From NCBI RefSeq assembly GCF_000211415.1, contig NZ_GL890780.1, forward strand, positions 662,911 through 719,270: a stretch of DNA of 56,360 nucleotides, written 5' to 3'. Each line of letters opens with the position of its first letter. Position 1 is the stretch's first letter. The DNA comes from Enterobacter mori LMG 25706 (GTDB taxonomy: Bacteria > Pseudomonadota > Gammaproteobacteria > Enterobacterales > Enterobacteriaceae). This document shows positions 44,777 to 56,343 of this stretch, piece by piece. The notes beneath the pieces were generated by a model that saw only the letters and a list, made by a program, of their open reading frames with translations, did no database searches and had not been told where the DNA came from. The position numbers and the translations under genes were made by a program.

Positions 44777-47101
44777 TCTGGCATCCACCCAGGCTTTCAG
44801 CACCGCCACATCGTTTTGCCACTCTTGTTTCATCTCTTCAACCCATTCACCAACATTATCTTCCCACGCAGGTAAATCAGGCGATTGAATCTGTTGACCC
44901 AACTGCTGAAGATGGCGTAGCCCCACCGAGCCGGCCGCACCTTTGATTTTGTGCCCCTCTTCAACAATACCTTTCCGATCGCGCGCCGTCAGGTTGGACT
45001 CAAGCACGCTTAAGTAGCCCGGCATCATTTTTTCGAAAACCGCCAGACCATCGGTAATCAGTTTTGGCCCCACCAGATCGATATACTGCTCCAGCATTGC
45101 GGTATCGAGTAGGGTATGTGCTTTCGCGCTATCAACAGACGTCATGGTGCTCTCCTCTTCATCACGGGTATCCCAGAACTTCTTGATCATGGCGGTCAGG
45201 GCAGGCACCGCCAGCGGCTTCCTGAGCACATCATCCATACCGGCATCGAGGTACTCTTTTTTGTCTTTCAGTACGTTCGCCGTCAGCGCCACCAGCGGCG
45301 GCAGCTCATCGGCAGCATATTTGCGCGTAAGCTCACGGGAGATATCCAGCCCGGTCATGTCAGGAAGCTGAATATCCAGCAGGACCAGGTCATACTCGCC
45401 AGGCGTAAACATCTCCAGCGCCGCTTTACCTGTCATCGCCACATCCACGCTGTTACCGAGTTTTTCCAGTACGGAACGCGCCACAATAACGTTCAGTTCG
45501 ATGTCCTCCACCAGCAGAACATGCAGAGCGGGCAGCGGCATATCGTCGTTCTCAAAGGTATCTTCCACCTCTTCAGCCACCGCAGGCGCATGCACCGTCA
45601 GGGTAAAGGTTGAACCTTTGCCCGGATGGCTGGCAACCGTGATATCACCGCCCATGCTTTTCGCCAGACGTTTCGACACCGCCAGACCAATACCGGTCCC
45701 GGTCGCCGGTTTACCGCCGTTACTGTCTTTTACCTGGTAGTACATGGCAAAGATCTTATCCTGCTCTTCCTGCGGAATGCCGATACCCGAGTCCTCAACC
45801 TCGAAGTGCAGCATATCCCCTTCGTCATAGCGAATACGCACCGCAACCCGCCCCTTCTGGGTAAACTTCACGGCGTTGCTGATCAAGTCCCACAGGATCT
45901 GGCGCAGGCGCGTGCCGTCCGTAACCACTTTATGCGGCAGCGGCAGGGTTGGCTCCATCACAAAGCTCAGCCCTTTTTGCTGGGCCTGCAGGCCGGAGAG
46001 GTTCTCCAGGTCTGCCAGGAAACCGGTGAAATCCACCGGCTGGTTATCAAGCTGCACCTTACGGCGCTCCATTTTATCCATGTCGATAATATCGTTAAAG
46101 ATATTGCCCAGCGTGACTGCCGAGACATGGATCGTTTTGAGGTATTTTTCCTGCTCGCCGGTCAGATCGGTGTCGAGAAGAATACGGCTCAGCCCAACGA
46201 TGCCGTTCAGCGGCGTACGCAGCTCGTGGCTGATGGTTGAGATAAAGGTGGTCTTGTCGCGGCTGGCGCGTTCCAGCGCATCCTGATAGCGCTTACGCTC
46301 GGTGATATCGCGGCCAAAGCCCATCAGCCCGTGGCGTTTCCCCACGCGGTCGTAATACGGCACTTTGCGGATCTCAAAGCAGGCTTTACGCCCGTCGGGA
46401 TAATCCAGCCACTGTTCATAGGTGAGCGACACGTTGTGGCGGAAGACTTTTTCATCCGTCTCCATCACTTTGGCAGCCGCTTCTTCGGAATAGACATCCT
46501 GCGGTTTGAGGTTAACCAGCTGTTTTTCACTTTTGCCGGTCAGCAGCTCCATTGCGCGGTTACAGCCGGAGAATTCTTTATCTTCGTTACGATAGAAAAC
46601 CAGATCCGGCGAGGCATCCAGGAAGGAGCGCAGGAAAGAGGATTGTTGTTCGAGCTGGATCTGCGTCACTTCGCGCTCTTTCATCTCGATTTTCAGTTGC
46701 TCCAGCGTAGCCTGACGTTCAGCTTCAGCCTTCTCGCGGTCCGAAATCTCCTGATTCAACTGCGCAATATTATCCTTGAGCTGGACGTTAAGCTTGAGAT
46801 CGCGATCGCGCATCTCTTCCAGCTTATCCACCAGTTTTGATAAACGCTGACGGGACTCCTCCAGTTGCTCCACTACCACCGACAGGAAATAGACCGCCCA
46901 CGGCGTGATCAACAGGCCGAAGAAAATAGAGCGGATCACGTCGATGCTTTCAACCTGCCCATGCAGAACCATGGTCACGGCCATTTGCACGACAATCGCC
47001 AGAACGACCAGCGCCAGTGCCAGCAGTAAGGAGAAACGCACCAGCCCGAGCTTCATCATCAGGTCGACGTAATACTGGGCCAGCATTCGAATTTGCTTCA
47101 T
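44768..47101 (-). CDS. arcB: Aerobic respiration control sensor kinase ArcB (tripartite)
   Basis: A 777-residue hybrid kinase (778 in E. coli). It has two TM helices (about 22-42 and 58-77), a coiled coil, and a PAS domain (about 153-270) with the redox cysteines Cys180 and Cys241. The kinase core has His292 (ISHELRTPLNG), then a receiver with Asp576 and an HPt domain with His717 (GHKIKGAAG). Start ATG at 47101 has AAGGGATC upstream; ten extra upstream codons are rejected. Its upstream flank is unlike E. coli: lptG, not yhcC, follows. Confidence 0.98.
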   Translation of the reverse strand: MKQIRMLAQYYVDLMMKLGLVRFSLLLALALVVLAIVVQMAVTMVLHGQVESIDVIRSIFFGLLITPWAVYFLSVVVEQLEESRQRLSKLVDKLEEMRDRDLKLNVQLKDNIAQLNQEISDREKAEAERQATLEQLKIEMKEREVTQIQLEQQSSFLRSFLDASPDLVFYRNEDKEFSGCNRAMELLTGKSEKQLVNLKPQDVYSEEAAAKVMETDEKVFRHNVSLTYEQWLDYPDGRKACFEIRKVPYYDRVGKRHGLMGFGRDITERKRYQDALERASRDKTTFISTISHELRTPLNGIVGLSRILLDTDLTGEQEKYLKTIHVSAVTLGNIFNDIIDMDKMERRKVQLDNQPVDFTGFLADLENLSGLQAQQKGLSFVMEPTLPLPHKVVTDGTRLRQILWDLISNAVKFTQKGRVAVRIRYDEGDMLHFEVEDSGIGIPQEEQDKIFAMYYQVKDSNGGKPATGTGIGLAVSKRLAKSMGGDITVASHPGKGSTFTLTVHAPAVAEEVEDTFENDDMPLPALHVLLVEDIELNVIVARSVLEKLGNSVDVAMTGKAALEMFTPGEYDLVLLDIQLPDMTGLDISRELTRKYAADELPPLVALTANVLKDKKEYLDAGMDDVLRKPLAVPALTAMIKKFWDTRDEEESTMTSVDSAKAHTLLDTAMLEQYIDLVGPKLITDGLAVFEKMMPGYLSVLESNLTARDRKGIVEEGHKIKGAAGSVGLRHLQQLGQQIQSPDLPAWEDNVGEWVEEMKQEWQNDVAVLKAWVDARKK

Positions 47102-47197
47102 AGGGGATCCCTTCACGACGTTATCGCTCAATAATACTCAAATTCGCAGCGAGGCGTTGAAGGTTGTGAGAAAAAGTGCGGGGTGAAACAGGAGATT

Positions 47198-47229
47198 AGC
47201 CTCGCTTCCGGCAAACCGGAAGCGAGGAG
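47198..47229 (-). terminator. Strong hairpin after lptG at the arcB/lptG junction
   Basis: CCTCGCTTCCGG-CAAA/TTTG-CCGGAAGCGAGG, a perfect 12-bp stem (47200-47227) 10 bases past the lptG stop. Downstream on the minus strand comes CTAATCTCCTGTTTC, which is only moderately T-rich. It should shield arcB from lptFG transcription. Confidence 0.7.
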
Positions 47230-47236
47230 AGAACAA

Positions 47237-48319
47237 TCAGGAACGTTTTAGCAGCAGCCAGAGGCTGATCAGGAAGAAGCTGGCGCTTGGCAGCAGCGCG
47301 CCGATAATCGGCGGGATACCGTAAACCAGCGTCAACGGACCGAAGATCTGGTCTAGGACGTAGAACACAAAGCCGAAGCTGATCCCGGTCACGACGCGCA
47401 CACCCATCGGCACGCTGCGCAATGGACCGAAGATAAACGACAGCGCCATCAGCATCATTACCGCGACAGACATCGGCTGGAAAATTTTGCTCCACATATT
47501 GAGCTGATAACGCCCGGCGTCTTGTCCACTCGACTTCAGATACTTCACGTAGTTATGCAGGCCGCTGATAGAGAGCGCATCAGGGTCCAGCGCAACCACG
47601 CCCAGCTTGTCCGGCGTCAGGTTGGTCTTCCAGGTACCGGAAACCGTCTGCGTCCCGGTGATCTGTTTCGGATCGTTCAGGTCAGACTCATCCACCTGAG
47701 AGAGACGCCACTGCTTGTGTTCAGCATCAAATTTTGCAGAGGAGGCGTGACGCACAGACTTCAAACGACGTTCATCGTTGAAGGTGTAAATACTCACACC
47801 GCCCAGTTCGTCATCACCTTTCACGCGCTCGATATAGACGAAGCTATTACCGTCTTTCGCCCACAGACCTTGCTGCGTTGAGAGCAGTGAGCCGCCGTAC
47901 ATGGCCTGAGCGCGGTAGTTACGCGCCATCTGTTCGCCCTGCGGTGCCACCCACTCGCCAATCGCCATGGTTAACAGCACCAGTGGGATCGCGGTTTTCA
48001 TGACGGACAGCGCAACCTGCATACGGGTAAAGCCGGAAGCCTGCATCACCACCAGTTCGCTACGCTGCGCCAGCATCCCCAGCCCCAGCAGCGCGCCGAG
48101 CAAAGCCGCCATCGGGAAGAAGATTTGCACGTCTTTTGGCACGCTGAGCAGGGTATACATCCCGGCGCCCAGCGCGTCATAGCTCCCCTGCCCGGCTTTT
48201 TTCAGCTGGTCGACAAACTTGATAATGCCGGAGAGCGACACCAGCATGAACAGGGTCATCATGATGGTGGTAAAAATCGTTTTACCGATATAGCGGTCAA
48301 GAACGCCAAATGCCTGCAT
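47237..48319 (-). CDS. lptG: LPS export permease LptG
   Basis: A 360-residue permease, the E. coli length, of the LptB2FG transporter. Three TM helices at each end (about 12-120 and 265-358) flank a periplasmic jellyroll. The coupling-helix region has MQASGFTRMQV. Its ATG overlaps the lptF stop as TAATG. Confidence 0.97.
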   Translation of the reverse strand: MQAFGVLDRYIGKTIFTTIMMTLFMLVSLSGIIKFVDQLKKAGQGSYDALGAGMYTLLSVPKDVQIFFPMAALLGALLGLGMLAQRSELVVMQASGFTRMQVALSVMKTAIPLVLLTMAIGEWVAPQGEQMARNYRAQAMYGGSLLSTQQGLWAKDGNSFVYIERVKGDDELGGVSIYTFNDERRLKSVRHASSAKFDAEHKQWRLSQVDESDLNDPKQITGTQTVSGTWKTNLTPDKLGVVALDPDALSISGLHNYVKYLKSSGQDAGRYQLNMWSKIFQPMSVAVMMLMALSFIFGPLRSVPMGVRVVTGISFGFVFYVLDQIFGPLTLVYGIPPIIGALLPSASFFLISLWLLLKRS

Positions 48320-49419
48320 TAGATGGCTCCTTTACGCGTAAACCGGGCACGGATTCGACGCATTGGCACCGTATCCCACAAGTTGAGGCCCACCGCCAGC
48401 AGCAGATACAGACCATTCACTACCCAGGTCCAGACAACCGGGTCAATTTTCCCTTTGCCACCGTTGGACTTAATTGACGTCTGGAGCAGGAAGAACACCA
48501 GATACAACAGCATGGCCGGAAGCATCGACAGCACGCGTCCCTGACGCGGGTTCACCACGCTCAGCGGAACAACCATCAATGCCATCATAAACACGGTGAA
48601 TACCAGCGTGATGCGCCAGTGCAGTTCAGCACGCGCACGATCGGTATCGGTGTTGATCAGGGTACGCATATCCATCTGTTCGGTGTCAGTCGGATCGAGC
48701 GCGACGGCCTGATGACCAATAATCGCCTGGTAGTTCTGGAAATCGGTGATACGGAAATCGCGCAGCATCGCTGTGCCTTCAAAGCGCGTCCCTTTGTTCA
48801 GCGTCACAACCTGGGAACCATCTTTACGCTGTGCCAGTTGACCAGAATCGGCGACCACCACGGAAGGACGGGCGTTACCTTTAGTACGCAACTGAGCAAG
48901 AAACACATCGTTAAAGCGGCTGCCGTCAACGCTTTCGATAAAGAGAACAGAGTTACCGTCGGTGGCCTGCTGGCACTGACCCTGTGCCAGCGCGGCCAAC
49001 CCCGGGTTAGCTTTTGCTTCCGCCAGCACTTCGTCCTGATGACGGGATGACGCCGGGCCTGCCCACATGACGTTTACGGCAGCAACGATCCCCGTGAACA
49101 ACGCCAGCACCATAGCCGCTTTCACCAACACGGCTTTGCTTAAGCCGCAGGCGTGCATCACCGTGATTTCACTTTCGGTATACAGCTTACCGAGCGTCAT
49201 CAGTAAACCGAGGAAAAGGCTTAACGGCAGAATGAGCTGTGCCATTTCAGGCACGCCTAATCCGAGCAGAGAAAGCACCAGATTTGTTGGGATTTCACCG
49301 TCAACCGCCGCGCCGAGGATCTTGACCAGCTTCTGACAGAAAAAGATCAGAAGAAGGATAAAGAGGATCGCCAGTTGGCTCTTCAGCGTCTCCCGCACCA
49401 GATATCTTATGATTATCAC
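48319..49419 (-). CDS. lptF: LPS export permease LptF
   Basis: A 366-residue permease, the E. coli length, pairing with LptG. It has the same layout of three plus three TM helices around a periplasmic jellyroll. The conserved segment is YTESEITVMHACGLS. It is divergent from pepA across a 265-base spacer that should hold both promoters. Confidence 0.97.
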   Translation of the reverse strand: MIIIRYLVRETLKSQLAILFILLLIFFCQKLVKILGAAVDGEIPTNLVLSLLGLGVPEMAQLILPLSLFLGLLMTLGKLYTESEITVMHACGLSKAVLVKAAMVLALFTGIVAAVNVMWAGPASSRHQDEVLAEAKANPGLAALAQGQCQQATDGNSVLFIESVDGSRFNDVFLAQLRTKGNARPSVVVADSGQLAQRKDGSQVVTLNKGTRFEGTAMLRDFRITDFQNYQAIIGHQAVALDPTDTEQMDMRTLINTDTDRARAELHWRITLVFTVFMMALMVVPLSVVNPRQGRVLSMLPAMLLYLVFFLLQTSIKSNGGKGKIDPVVWTWVVNGLYLLLAVGLNLWDTVPMRRIRARFTRKGAI

Positions 49420-49681
49420 TTTAAATACGCCCGTTAAAACTCGTCTTTTGCAGGAATTTAGCTTGTTTCATGGCTTAAACGTCATTTATTCTCTTGAGTC
49501 GTCGAAATCATCGCTAAGATTAAAAAACCCGGCGGATTCGCGCTTCAGAACATTTAATGACGTGCCGAAACCGTAGTAACGTAAGATTAACACGAAGTCA
49601 CCACAACCGCGGACATGAGTTACGAAAGGTTTCAATTCTATCCGTAGCTGCCGCCGTTGTCTTTAAGATTCAGGAGCGTAG

Positions 49682-51196
<1,515 letters not shown>

Positions 51197-51204
51197 TGAA
51201 AAAC

Positions 51205-51236
51205 GCCGGGTGGCGGCTTCGCCTTACCCGGCCTAC
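51205..51236. repeat. REP element 1 of a BIME between pepA and holC
   Basis: GCCGGGTGGCGGC-TTC-GCCTTACCCGGCCTAC, eight bases past the pepA stop. It pairs head-to-head with the inverted copy at 51251-51280. Confidence 0.8.
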
Positions 51237-51250
51237 AACGTCACTCAACC

Positions 51251-51280
51251 GTAGGCCGGGTAAGCGTAGCCCCACCCGGC
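51251..51280. repeat. REP element 2 of the BIME between pepA and holC
   Basis: GTAGGCCGGGTAAGCG...CCCACCCGGC, the inverted partner of the element at 51205, separated by 14 bases. Such bacterial interspersed mosaic elements can bind gyrase or IHF and protect upstream mRNA. Confidence 0.8.
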
Positions 51281-51314
51281 TTTGCATTTAAATCCACGAC
51301 AAGAAGCCCCATAT

Positions 51315-51758
51315 ATGAAGAATGCAACGTTCTACCTTCTGGACAACGACACGCATCAGGATGGCCTCAGCGCCGTCGAACAGCTGGTGTGTGACATTGC
51401 CGCAGAACGTTGGCGCGCAGGTAAACGCGTGTTGATTGCCTGTGAAGATGAGCAGCAGGCGATTCGCCTTGATGAAGCGCTGTGGGCCCGCCCGCCGGAG
51501 AGTTTTGTGCCGCATAACCTGTCGGGCGAAGGTCCGCGCGGTGGAGCGCCGGTTGAAATTGCCTGGCCGCAGAAGCGCAACAGCAGCGCGCGCGATATTC
51601 TCATTAGCCTGCGGGTAGACTTTGCAGATTTTGCCACCGCTTTCACAGAAGTGGTAGACTTTGTCCCTTACGAAGAATCTTTGAAACAACTGGCGCGCGA
51701 ACGCTATAAAGCGTACCGCCTGGCTGGTTTTAACCTGAATACGGCAACCTGGAAATAA
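51315..51758 (+). CDS. holC: DNA polymerase III chi subunit HolC
   Basis: A 147-residue clamp-loader accessory subunit, the E. coli length, that links the replisome to SSB and to HolD. The frame is open 11 codons upstream, but ATG at 51315 ([12 protein letters not shown]) matches the family. Its TAA overlaps the valS ATG (TAATG). Confidence 0.96.
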   Translation: MKNATFYLLDNDTHQDGLSAVEQLVCDIAAERWRAGKRVLIACEDEQQAIRLDEALWARPPESFVPHNLSGEGPRGGAPVEIAWPQKRNSSARDILISLRVDFADFATAFTEVVDFVPYEESLKQLARERYKAYRLAGFNLNTATWK

Positions 51759-54613
51759 TGGAAAAGACATATAACCCACGCGATATCGAACAGCCGCTTT
51801 ACGAGCACTGGGAACAGCAGGGCTATTTCAAGCCTAACGGCGACGAAAGCAAAGAGTCCTTCTGCATCATGATCCCGCCGCCGAACGTCACCGGCAGTTT
51901 GCATATGGGACATGCTTTCCAGCAGACCATCATGGACACCATGATCCGCTACCAGCGCATGCAGGGTAAAAACACCCTGTGGCAGGCGGGGACTGACCAC
52001 GCGGGTATCGCAACCCAGATGGTGGTTGAGCGTAAAATTGCCGCTGAAGAAGGTAAAACCCGCCACGACTACGGTCGCGACGCGTTCATCGACAAAATCT
52101 GGCAGTGGAAGGCAGAATCCGGCGGTACCATTACCCGCCAGATGCGTCGTCTCGGCAACTCCGTGGACTGGGAGCGCGAGCGCTTCACCATGGACGAAGG
52201 CCTGTCCAACGCCGTGAAAGAAGTCTTCGTGCGCCTGTATAAAGAAGACCTGATTTACCGCGGCAAGCGCCTGGTAAACTGGGATCCGAAACTGCGCACC
52301 GCAATTTCTGACCTGGAAGTGGAAAACCGCGAGTCTAAAGGCTCCATGTGGCACATCCGCTATCCGCTGGCCGACGGCGCGAAAACCGCCGACGGCAAAG
52401 ATTACCTGGTGGTCGCAACGACTCGTCCGGAAACTCTGCTGGGCGATACCGGCGTAGCCGTTAACCCGGAAGATCCACGTTATAAAGATCTGATCGGCAA
52501 ATTCGTGGTGCTGCCGCTGGTAAACCGCCGTATTCCGATTGTGGGCGACGAACATGCCGACATGGAAAAAGGCACCGGCTGCGTAAAAATCACCCCGGCG
52601 CACGACTTCAACGACTACGAAGTCGGCCGTCGTCACGCCCTGCCGATGATCAACATTCTGACCTTCGACGGCGATATCCGCGAAAGCGCAGAAGTGTACG
52701 ACACCAAAGGCGAAGAGTCTGACGTTTACTCCAGCGACATCCCGGCTGAGTTCCAGAAGCTGGAACGTTTTGCCGCGCGTAAAGCGATTGTGGCTGCCGT
52801 CGACGCGCTCGGCCTGCTGGAAGAGATAAAACCTCACGATCTGACCGTGCCGTACGGCGACCGTGGTGGCGTGGTTATCGAGCCAATGCTGACCGACCAG
52901 TGGTACGTGCGTGCCGACGTGCTGGCGAAACCGGCTGTTGAAGCGGTTGAGAACGGCAGCATCCAGTTCGTGCCGAAGCAGTATGAAAACATGTACTTCT
53001 CCTGGATGCGCGATATTCAGGACTGGTGTATCTCCCGTCAGCTGTGGTGGGGTCACCGCATCCCGGCATGGTACGACAACGAAGGCAATGTCTACGTTGG
53101 CCGCACCGAAGACGAAGTGCGTCAGGAAAACAACCTGAGCGCGGATGTTGCCCTGCGTCAGGACGAAGACGTCCTGGACACCTGGTTCTCCTCCGCGCTG
53201 TGGACCTTCTCCACGCTCGGCTGGCCGGAAAACACCGACGCGCTGCGTCAGTTCCACCCAACCAGCGTGATGGTGTCCGGTTTCGACATCATCTTCTTCT
53301 GGATTGCCCGCATGATCATGATGACCATGCACTTCATCAAAGACGAAGACGGCAAGCCGCAGGTTCCGTTCCACACCGTCTACATGACCGGTCTGATCCG
53401 CGACGACGAAGGGCAGAAAATGTCCAAGTCCAAGGGCAACGTTATTGACCCGCTGGACATGGTTGACGGTATCTCTCTGGAAGACCTGCTGGAAAAACGT
53501 ACCGGCAACATGATGCAGCCGCAGCTGGCTGAGAAAATCCGCAAGCGCACCGAGAAGCAGTTCCCGAACGGGATCGAGTCTCACGGTACCGACGCCCTGC
53601 GCTTCACCCTGGCGGCGCTGGCCTCTACCGGCCGTGACATCAATTGGGACATGAAGCGTCTGGAAGGTTACCGTAACTTCTGTAACAAGCTTTGGAACGC
53701 CAGCCGCTTCGTGCTGATGAACACCGAAGATCAGGATTGCGGCTTCAACGGCGGCGAAATGACCCTGTCGCTGGCGGACCGCTGGATCCTGGCGGAATTC
53801 AACCAGACGGTGAAAGCGTTCCGCGACGCGCTGGATAGCTACCGCTTCGATATCGCCGCGGGCATCCTGTACGAATTCACCTGGAACCAGTTCTGTGACT
53901 GGTATCTGGAGCTGGCGAAGCCGGTGATGAACGGCGGTTCTGAGACGGAGCTGCGCGGCACGCGCAACACGCTGATTACCGTTCTGGAAGGTCTGCTGCG
54001 CCTGGCGCATCCGGTCATTCCATTCATCACCGAAACCATCTGGCAGCGCGTGAAGGTGATTGCAGGCATCAACGCTGACACCATCATGCTGCAGCCGTTC
54101 CCGGAATTCGATGCGGCGAAGGTTGATGAAGCGGCGTCTGCGGACACCGAGTGGCTGAAACAGGCGATCGTTGCGGTACGTAACATCCGTGCTGAAATGA
54201 ACATTGCCCCGGGCAAACCACTGGAGCTGCTGCTGCGTGGCTGCAGCGAGGCTGCTGTGCGTCGCGTCAGCGAGAACAACACCTTCCTCAAGACCATGGC
54301 GCGTCTGGAAAGCATCACCGTGCTGCCTGCTGATGAAAAAGGTCCGGTTTCCGTGACCAAAATCATCGACGGTGCCGAGCTGCTGATCCCGATGGCGGGC
54401 CTGATCGACAAAGACGCCGAACTGGCGCGTCTGGCGAAAGAAGTGGCGAAAGTCGACGTGGAAATTGGCAAAATCGAAAGCAAACTGGCGAACGAAGGCT
54501 TTGTGGCCCGCGCGCCGGAAGCGGTCATCGCCAAAGAGCGTGAACGTCTGGTTGCTTTCGCCGATGCGAAGACCAAACTGATTGAGCAGCAGGCGGTTAT
54601 TGCCGCTCTGTAA
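51758..54613 (+). CDS. valS: Valine--tRNA ligase
   Basis: A 951-residue class I synthetase, the E. coli length. It has the HIGH-type motif HMGH (about 49-52), a CP1 editing domain (about 200-330), KMSKS near residue 554, the anticodon-binding helical domain, and a C-terminal coiled coil ([20 protein letters not shown]). It is coupled to holC. Confidence 0.99.
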   Translation: MEKTYNPRDIEQPLYEHWEQQGYFKPNGDESKESFCIMIPPPNVTGSLHMGHAFQQTIMDTMIRYQRMQGKNTLWQAGTDHAGIATQMVVERKIAAEEGKTRHDYGRDAFIDKIWQWKAESGGTITRQMRRLGNSVDWERERFTMDEGLSNAVKEVFVRLYKEDLIYRGKRLVNWDPKLRTAISDLEVENRESKGSMWHIRYPLADGAKTADGKDYLVVATTRPETLLGDTGVAVNPEDPRYKDLIGKFVVLPLVNRRIPIVGDEHADMEKGTGCVKITPAHDFNDYEVGRRHALPMINILTFDGDIRESAEVYDTKGEESDVYSSDIPAEFQKLERFAARKAIVAAVDALGLLEEIKPHDLTVPYGDRGGVVIEPMLTDQWYVRADVLAKPAVEAVENGSIQFVPKQYENMYFSWMRDIQDWCISRQLWWGHRIPAWYDNEGNVYVGRTEDEVRQENNLSADVALRQDEDVLDTWFSSALWTFSTLGWPENTDALRQFHPTSVMVSGFDIIFFWIARMIMMTMHFIKDEDGKPQVPFHTVYMTGLIRDDEGQKMSKSKGNVIDPLDMVDGISLEDLLEKRTGNMMQPQLAEKIRKRTEKQFPNGIESHGTDALRFTLAALASTGRDINWDMKRLEGYRNFCNKLWNASRFVLMNTEDQDCGFNGGEMTLSLADRWILAEFNQTVKAFRDALDSYRFDIAAGILYEFTWNQFCDWYLELAKPVMNGGSETELRGTRNTLITVLEGLLRLAHPVIPFITETIWQRVKVIAGINADTIMLQPFPEFDAAKVDEAASADTEWLKQAIVAVRNIRAEMNIAPGKPLELLLRGCSEAAVRRVSENNTFLKTMARLESITVLPADEKGPVSVTKIIDGAELLIPMAGLIDKDAELARLAKEVAKVDVEIGKIESKLANEGFVARAPEAVIAKERERLVAFADAKTKLIEQQAVIAAL

Positions 54614-54615
54614 TG

Positions 54616-54652
54616 CTTTTACCCCTTACGCTCCAGGGCGTAAGGGGTAACC
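54616..54652 (+). terminator. Hairpin after valS, probable terminator
   Basis: TTACCCCTTACGC-TCCAGG-GCGTAAGGGGTAA, a perfect 13-bp stem five bases past the valS stop. The following sequence (CCTTCC) lacks a T run, so Rho-independent efficiency is uncertain. Confidence 0.6.
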
Positions 54653-54736
54653 TTCCTGAAAACTCCTCGCTTGCACTCCCCTTTCTGCAGTGCTATTAAC
54701 AGCAGTTGTGTGTCAATTTTTGTCATGAGTAATGCT

Positions 54737-55240
54737 ATGAGCGTGATTACCCCCGTCGCGACGACAATGCGTCGGATCACTGAGCAGGACAACCCGGCCA
54801 TTGCCGCTGTTATCCGCACGGTTTCCGCCGAATATGGGCTGACAGCCGATAAAGGCTACACCGTGGCCGATCCTAATCTCGATGAGCTTTTCCATCTGTA
54901 CAACCAGCCGGGCCATGCCTACTGGGTTATCGAGCAGAATGGCAAGGTCGTGGGCGGCGGCGGCGTGGCACCACTAAGCTGCAGCGAGCCGGATATTTGT
55001 GAGCTGCAGAAAATGTATTTTCTGCCGTCGGTTCGCGGGCAGGGTCTGGCGAAAAAGCTGGCACTGGTCGCCCTGGAGCACGCGCGCACCCAGGGTTTCA
55101 AACGCTGTTACCTCGAAACCACAGCCTTCCTCAAAGAGGCCATCGGCCTGTATGAGCATCTTGGCTTTGAGCATATTGATGCGCCGCTGGGCTGTACCGG
55201 CCACGTTGATTGCGAAGTCAGAATGCTGAAAAGTCTGTAA
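54737..55240 (+). CDS. yjgM: GNAT-family N-acetyltransferase YjgM
   Basis: A 167-residue acetyltransferase of the E. coli YjgM type, with the acetyl-CoA loop [10 protein letters not shown] and the conserved C-terminus [14 protein letters not shown]. YjgM has been linked to O-acetylserine/cysteine-related acetylation, but the substrate is not evident here. The start is uncertain: ATG at 54725 would add four residues, and neither has a clear ribosome site. In E. coli yjgN lies between it and valS; here it directly follows valS. Confidence 0.85.
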   Translation: MSVITPVATTMRRITEQDNPAIAAVIRTVSAEYGLTADKGYTVADPNLDELFHLYNQPGHAYWVIEQNGKVVGGGGVAPLSCSEPDICELQKMYFLPSVRGQGLAKKLALVALEHARTQGFKRCYLETTAFLKEAIGLYEHLGFEHIDAPLGCTGHVDCEVRMLKSL

Positions 55241-55323
55241 CTTCCGTTCCTGCCCTCTTCTGTTAAGCGGCTGTAAACCGGATGCTCTACACTCACAGTT
55301 CACACCATAACAGGGGAAACACG

Positions 55324-56343
55324 ATGTCGAAGATAAAAAGCTACGCCGCACCGCAGGCGGGTGCAGAACTTGAGCTGTACGAGTACGATGCGGGCGAACT
55401 AAAAGCAGAAGACGTCGAAGTACAGGTTGATTACTGCGGGATCTGCCACTCGGATCTCTCGATGATCGACAACGAATGGGGCTTCTCCAGCTACCCGCTG
55501 GTTGCCGGGCACGAAGTCATTGGCCGCGTCGTGGCGCTCGGTAGCGCCGCGCAGGACAAAGGGCTGAAGGTAGGCCAGCGCGTGGGCATTGGCTGGACGG
55601 CACGCAGCTGTGGTCACTGCGACGCCTGTATCAGCGGCAACCAGATCAACTGCCTCGAAGGTGCCGTTCCCACCATCCTGAATAAAGGCGGTTTTGCCGA
55701 TAAGCTGCGCGCCGACTGGCAATGGGTCATCCCGTTGCCGGACAGCATTGATATCGAATCCGCCGGTCCGCTGCTGTGCGGCGGTATCACCGTCTTCAAA
55801 CCGCTGCTGATGCACCATATCACCGCCACCAGTCGTGTGGGCGTGATCGGTATTGGCGGCCTGGGCCATATCGCCATCAAACTGCTGCACGCGATGGGTT
55901 GCGAAGTGACGGCATTCAGTTCTAACCCGGCGAAAGAGAAAGAAGTGCTGGCGATGGGTGCGGATAAAGTGGTGAACAGCCGCGATCCGGAAGCACTGAA
56001 CGCACTGGCGGGTCAGTTTGATCTGATCATCAACACCGTGAATGTCGATCTCGACTGGCAGCCGTACTTTGAAGCGCTGGCGTACGGCGGTAACTTCCAC
56101 ACCGTGGGTGCGGTGATGAAGCCGCTGCCGGTGCCGGCATTTACCCTGATTGGCGGCGATCGCAGCATATCCGGTTCTGCAACCGGTACGCCGTACGAGT
56201 TGCGCAAGCTGATGAAGTTTGCCGGACGCACCAAAGTGGCCCCGACAACCGAACTGTATCCGATGTCGAAAATCAACGAAGCGATCCAGCACGTGCGTGA
56301 CGGCAAAGCCCGCTACCGCGTGGTGTTGAAAGCGGATTTTTGA
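55324..56343 (+). CDS. ahr: NADPH-dependent aldehyde reductase Ahr
   Basis: A 339-residue zinc-dependent medium-chain dehydrogenase/reductase, the length of E. coli Ahr (YjgB). It has the catalytic zinc site in YCGICHSDL and GHEVIGRV, four structural-zinc cysteines in [15 protein letters not shown], and the Rossmann motif [11 protein letters not shown]. It reduces medium- and long-chain aldehydes to alcohols. Start ATG at 55324 ([10 protein letters not shown]) follows AGGGGAAAC. In E. coli K-12 it lies on the other side of the lptFG locus, beside the idn genes. Confidence 0.94.
   Translation: MSKIKSYAAPQAGAELELYEYDAGELKAEDVEVQVDYCGICHSDLSMIDNEWGFSSYPLVAGHEVIGRVVALGSAAQDKGLKVGQRVGIGWTARSCGHCDACISGNQINCLEGAVPTILNKGGFADKLRADWQWVIPLPDSIDIESAGPLLCGGITVFKPLLMHHITATSRVGVIGIGGLGHIAIKLLHAMGCEVTAFSSNPAKEKEVLAMGADKVVNSRDPEALNALAGQFDLIINTVNVDLDWQPYFEALAYGGNFHTVGAVMKPLPVPAFTLIGGDRSISGSATGTPYELRKLMKFAGRTKVAPTTELYPMSKINEAIQHVRDGKARYRVVLKADF

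Noticed and set aside
47102..47236. Possible insertion sequence or transposon scar at the arcB/lptG junction
   Set aside because: No terminal inverted repeats, target duplications or transposase fragments are visible; the only structure is the lptG 3' hairpin.
51704..54010. 768-codon minus-strand ORF opposite valS
   Set aside because: Shadow of valS; rich in His, Val and Gln, no domain, and overlaps a complete essential gene.
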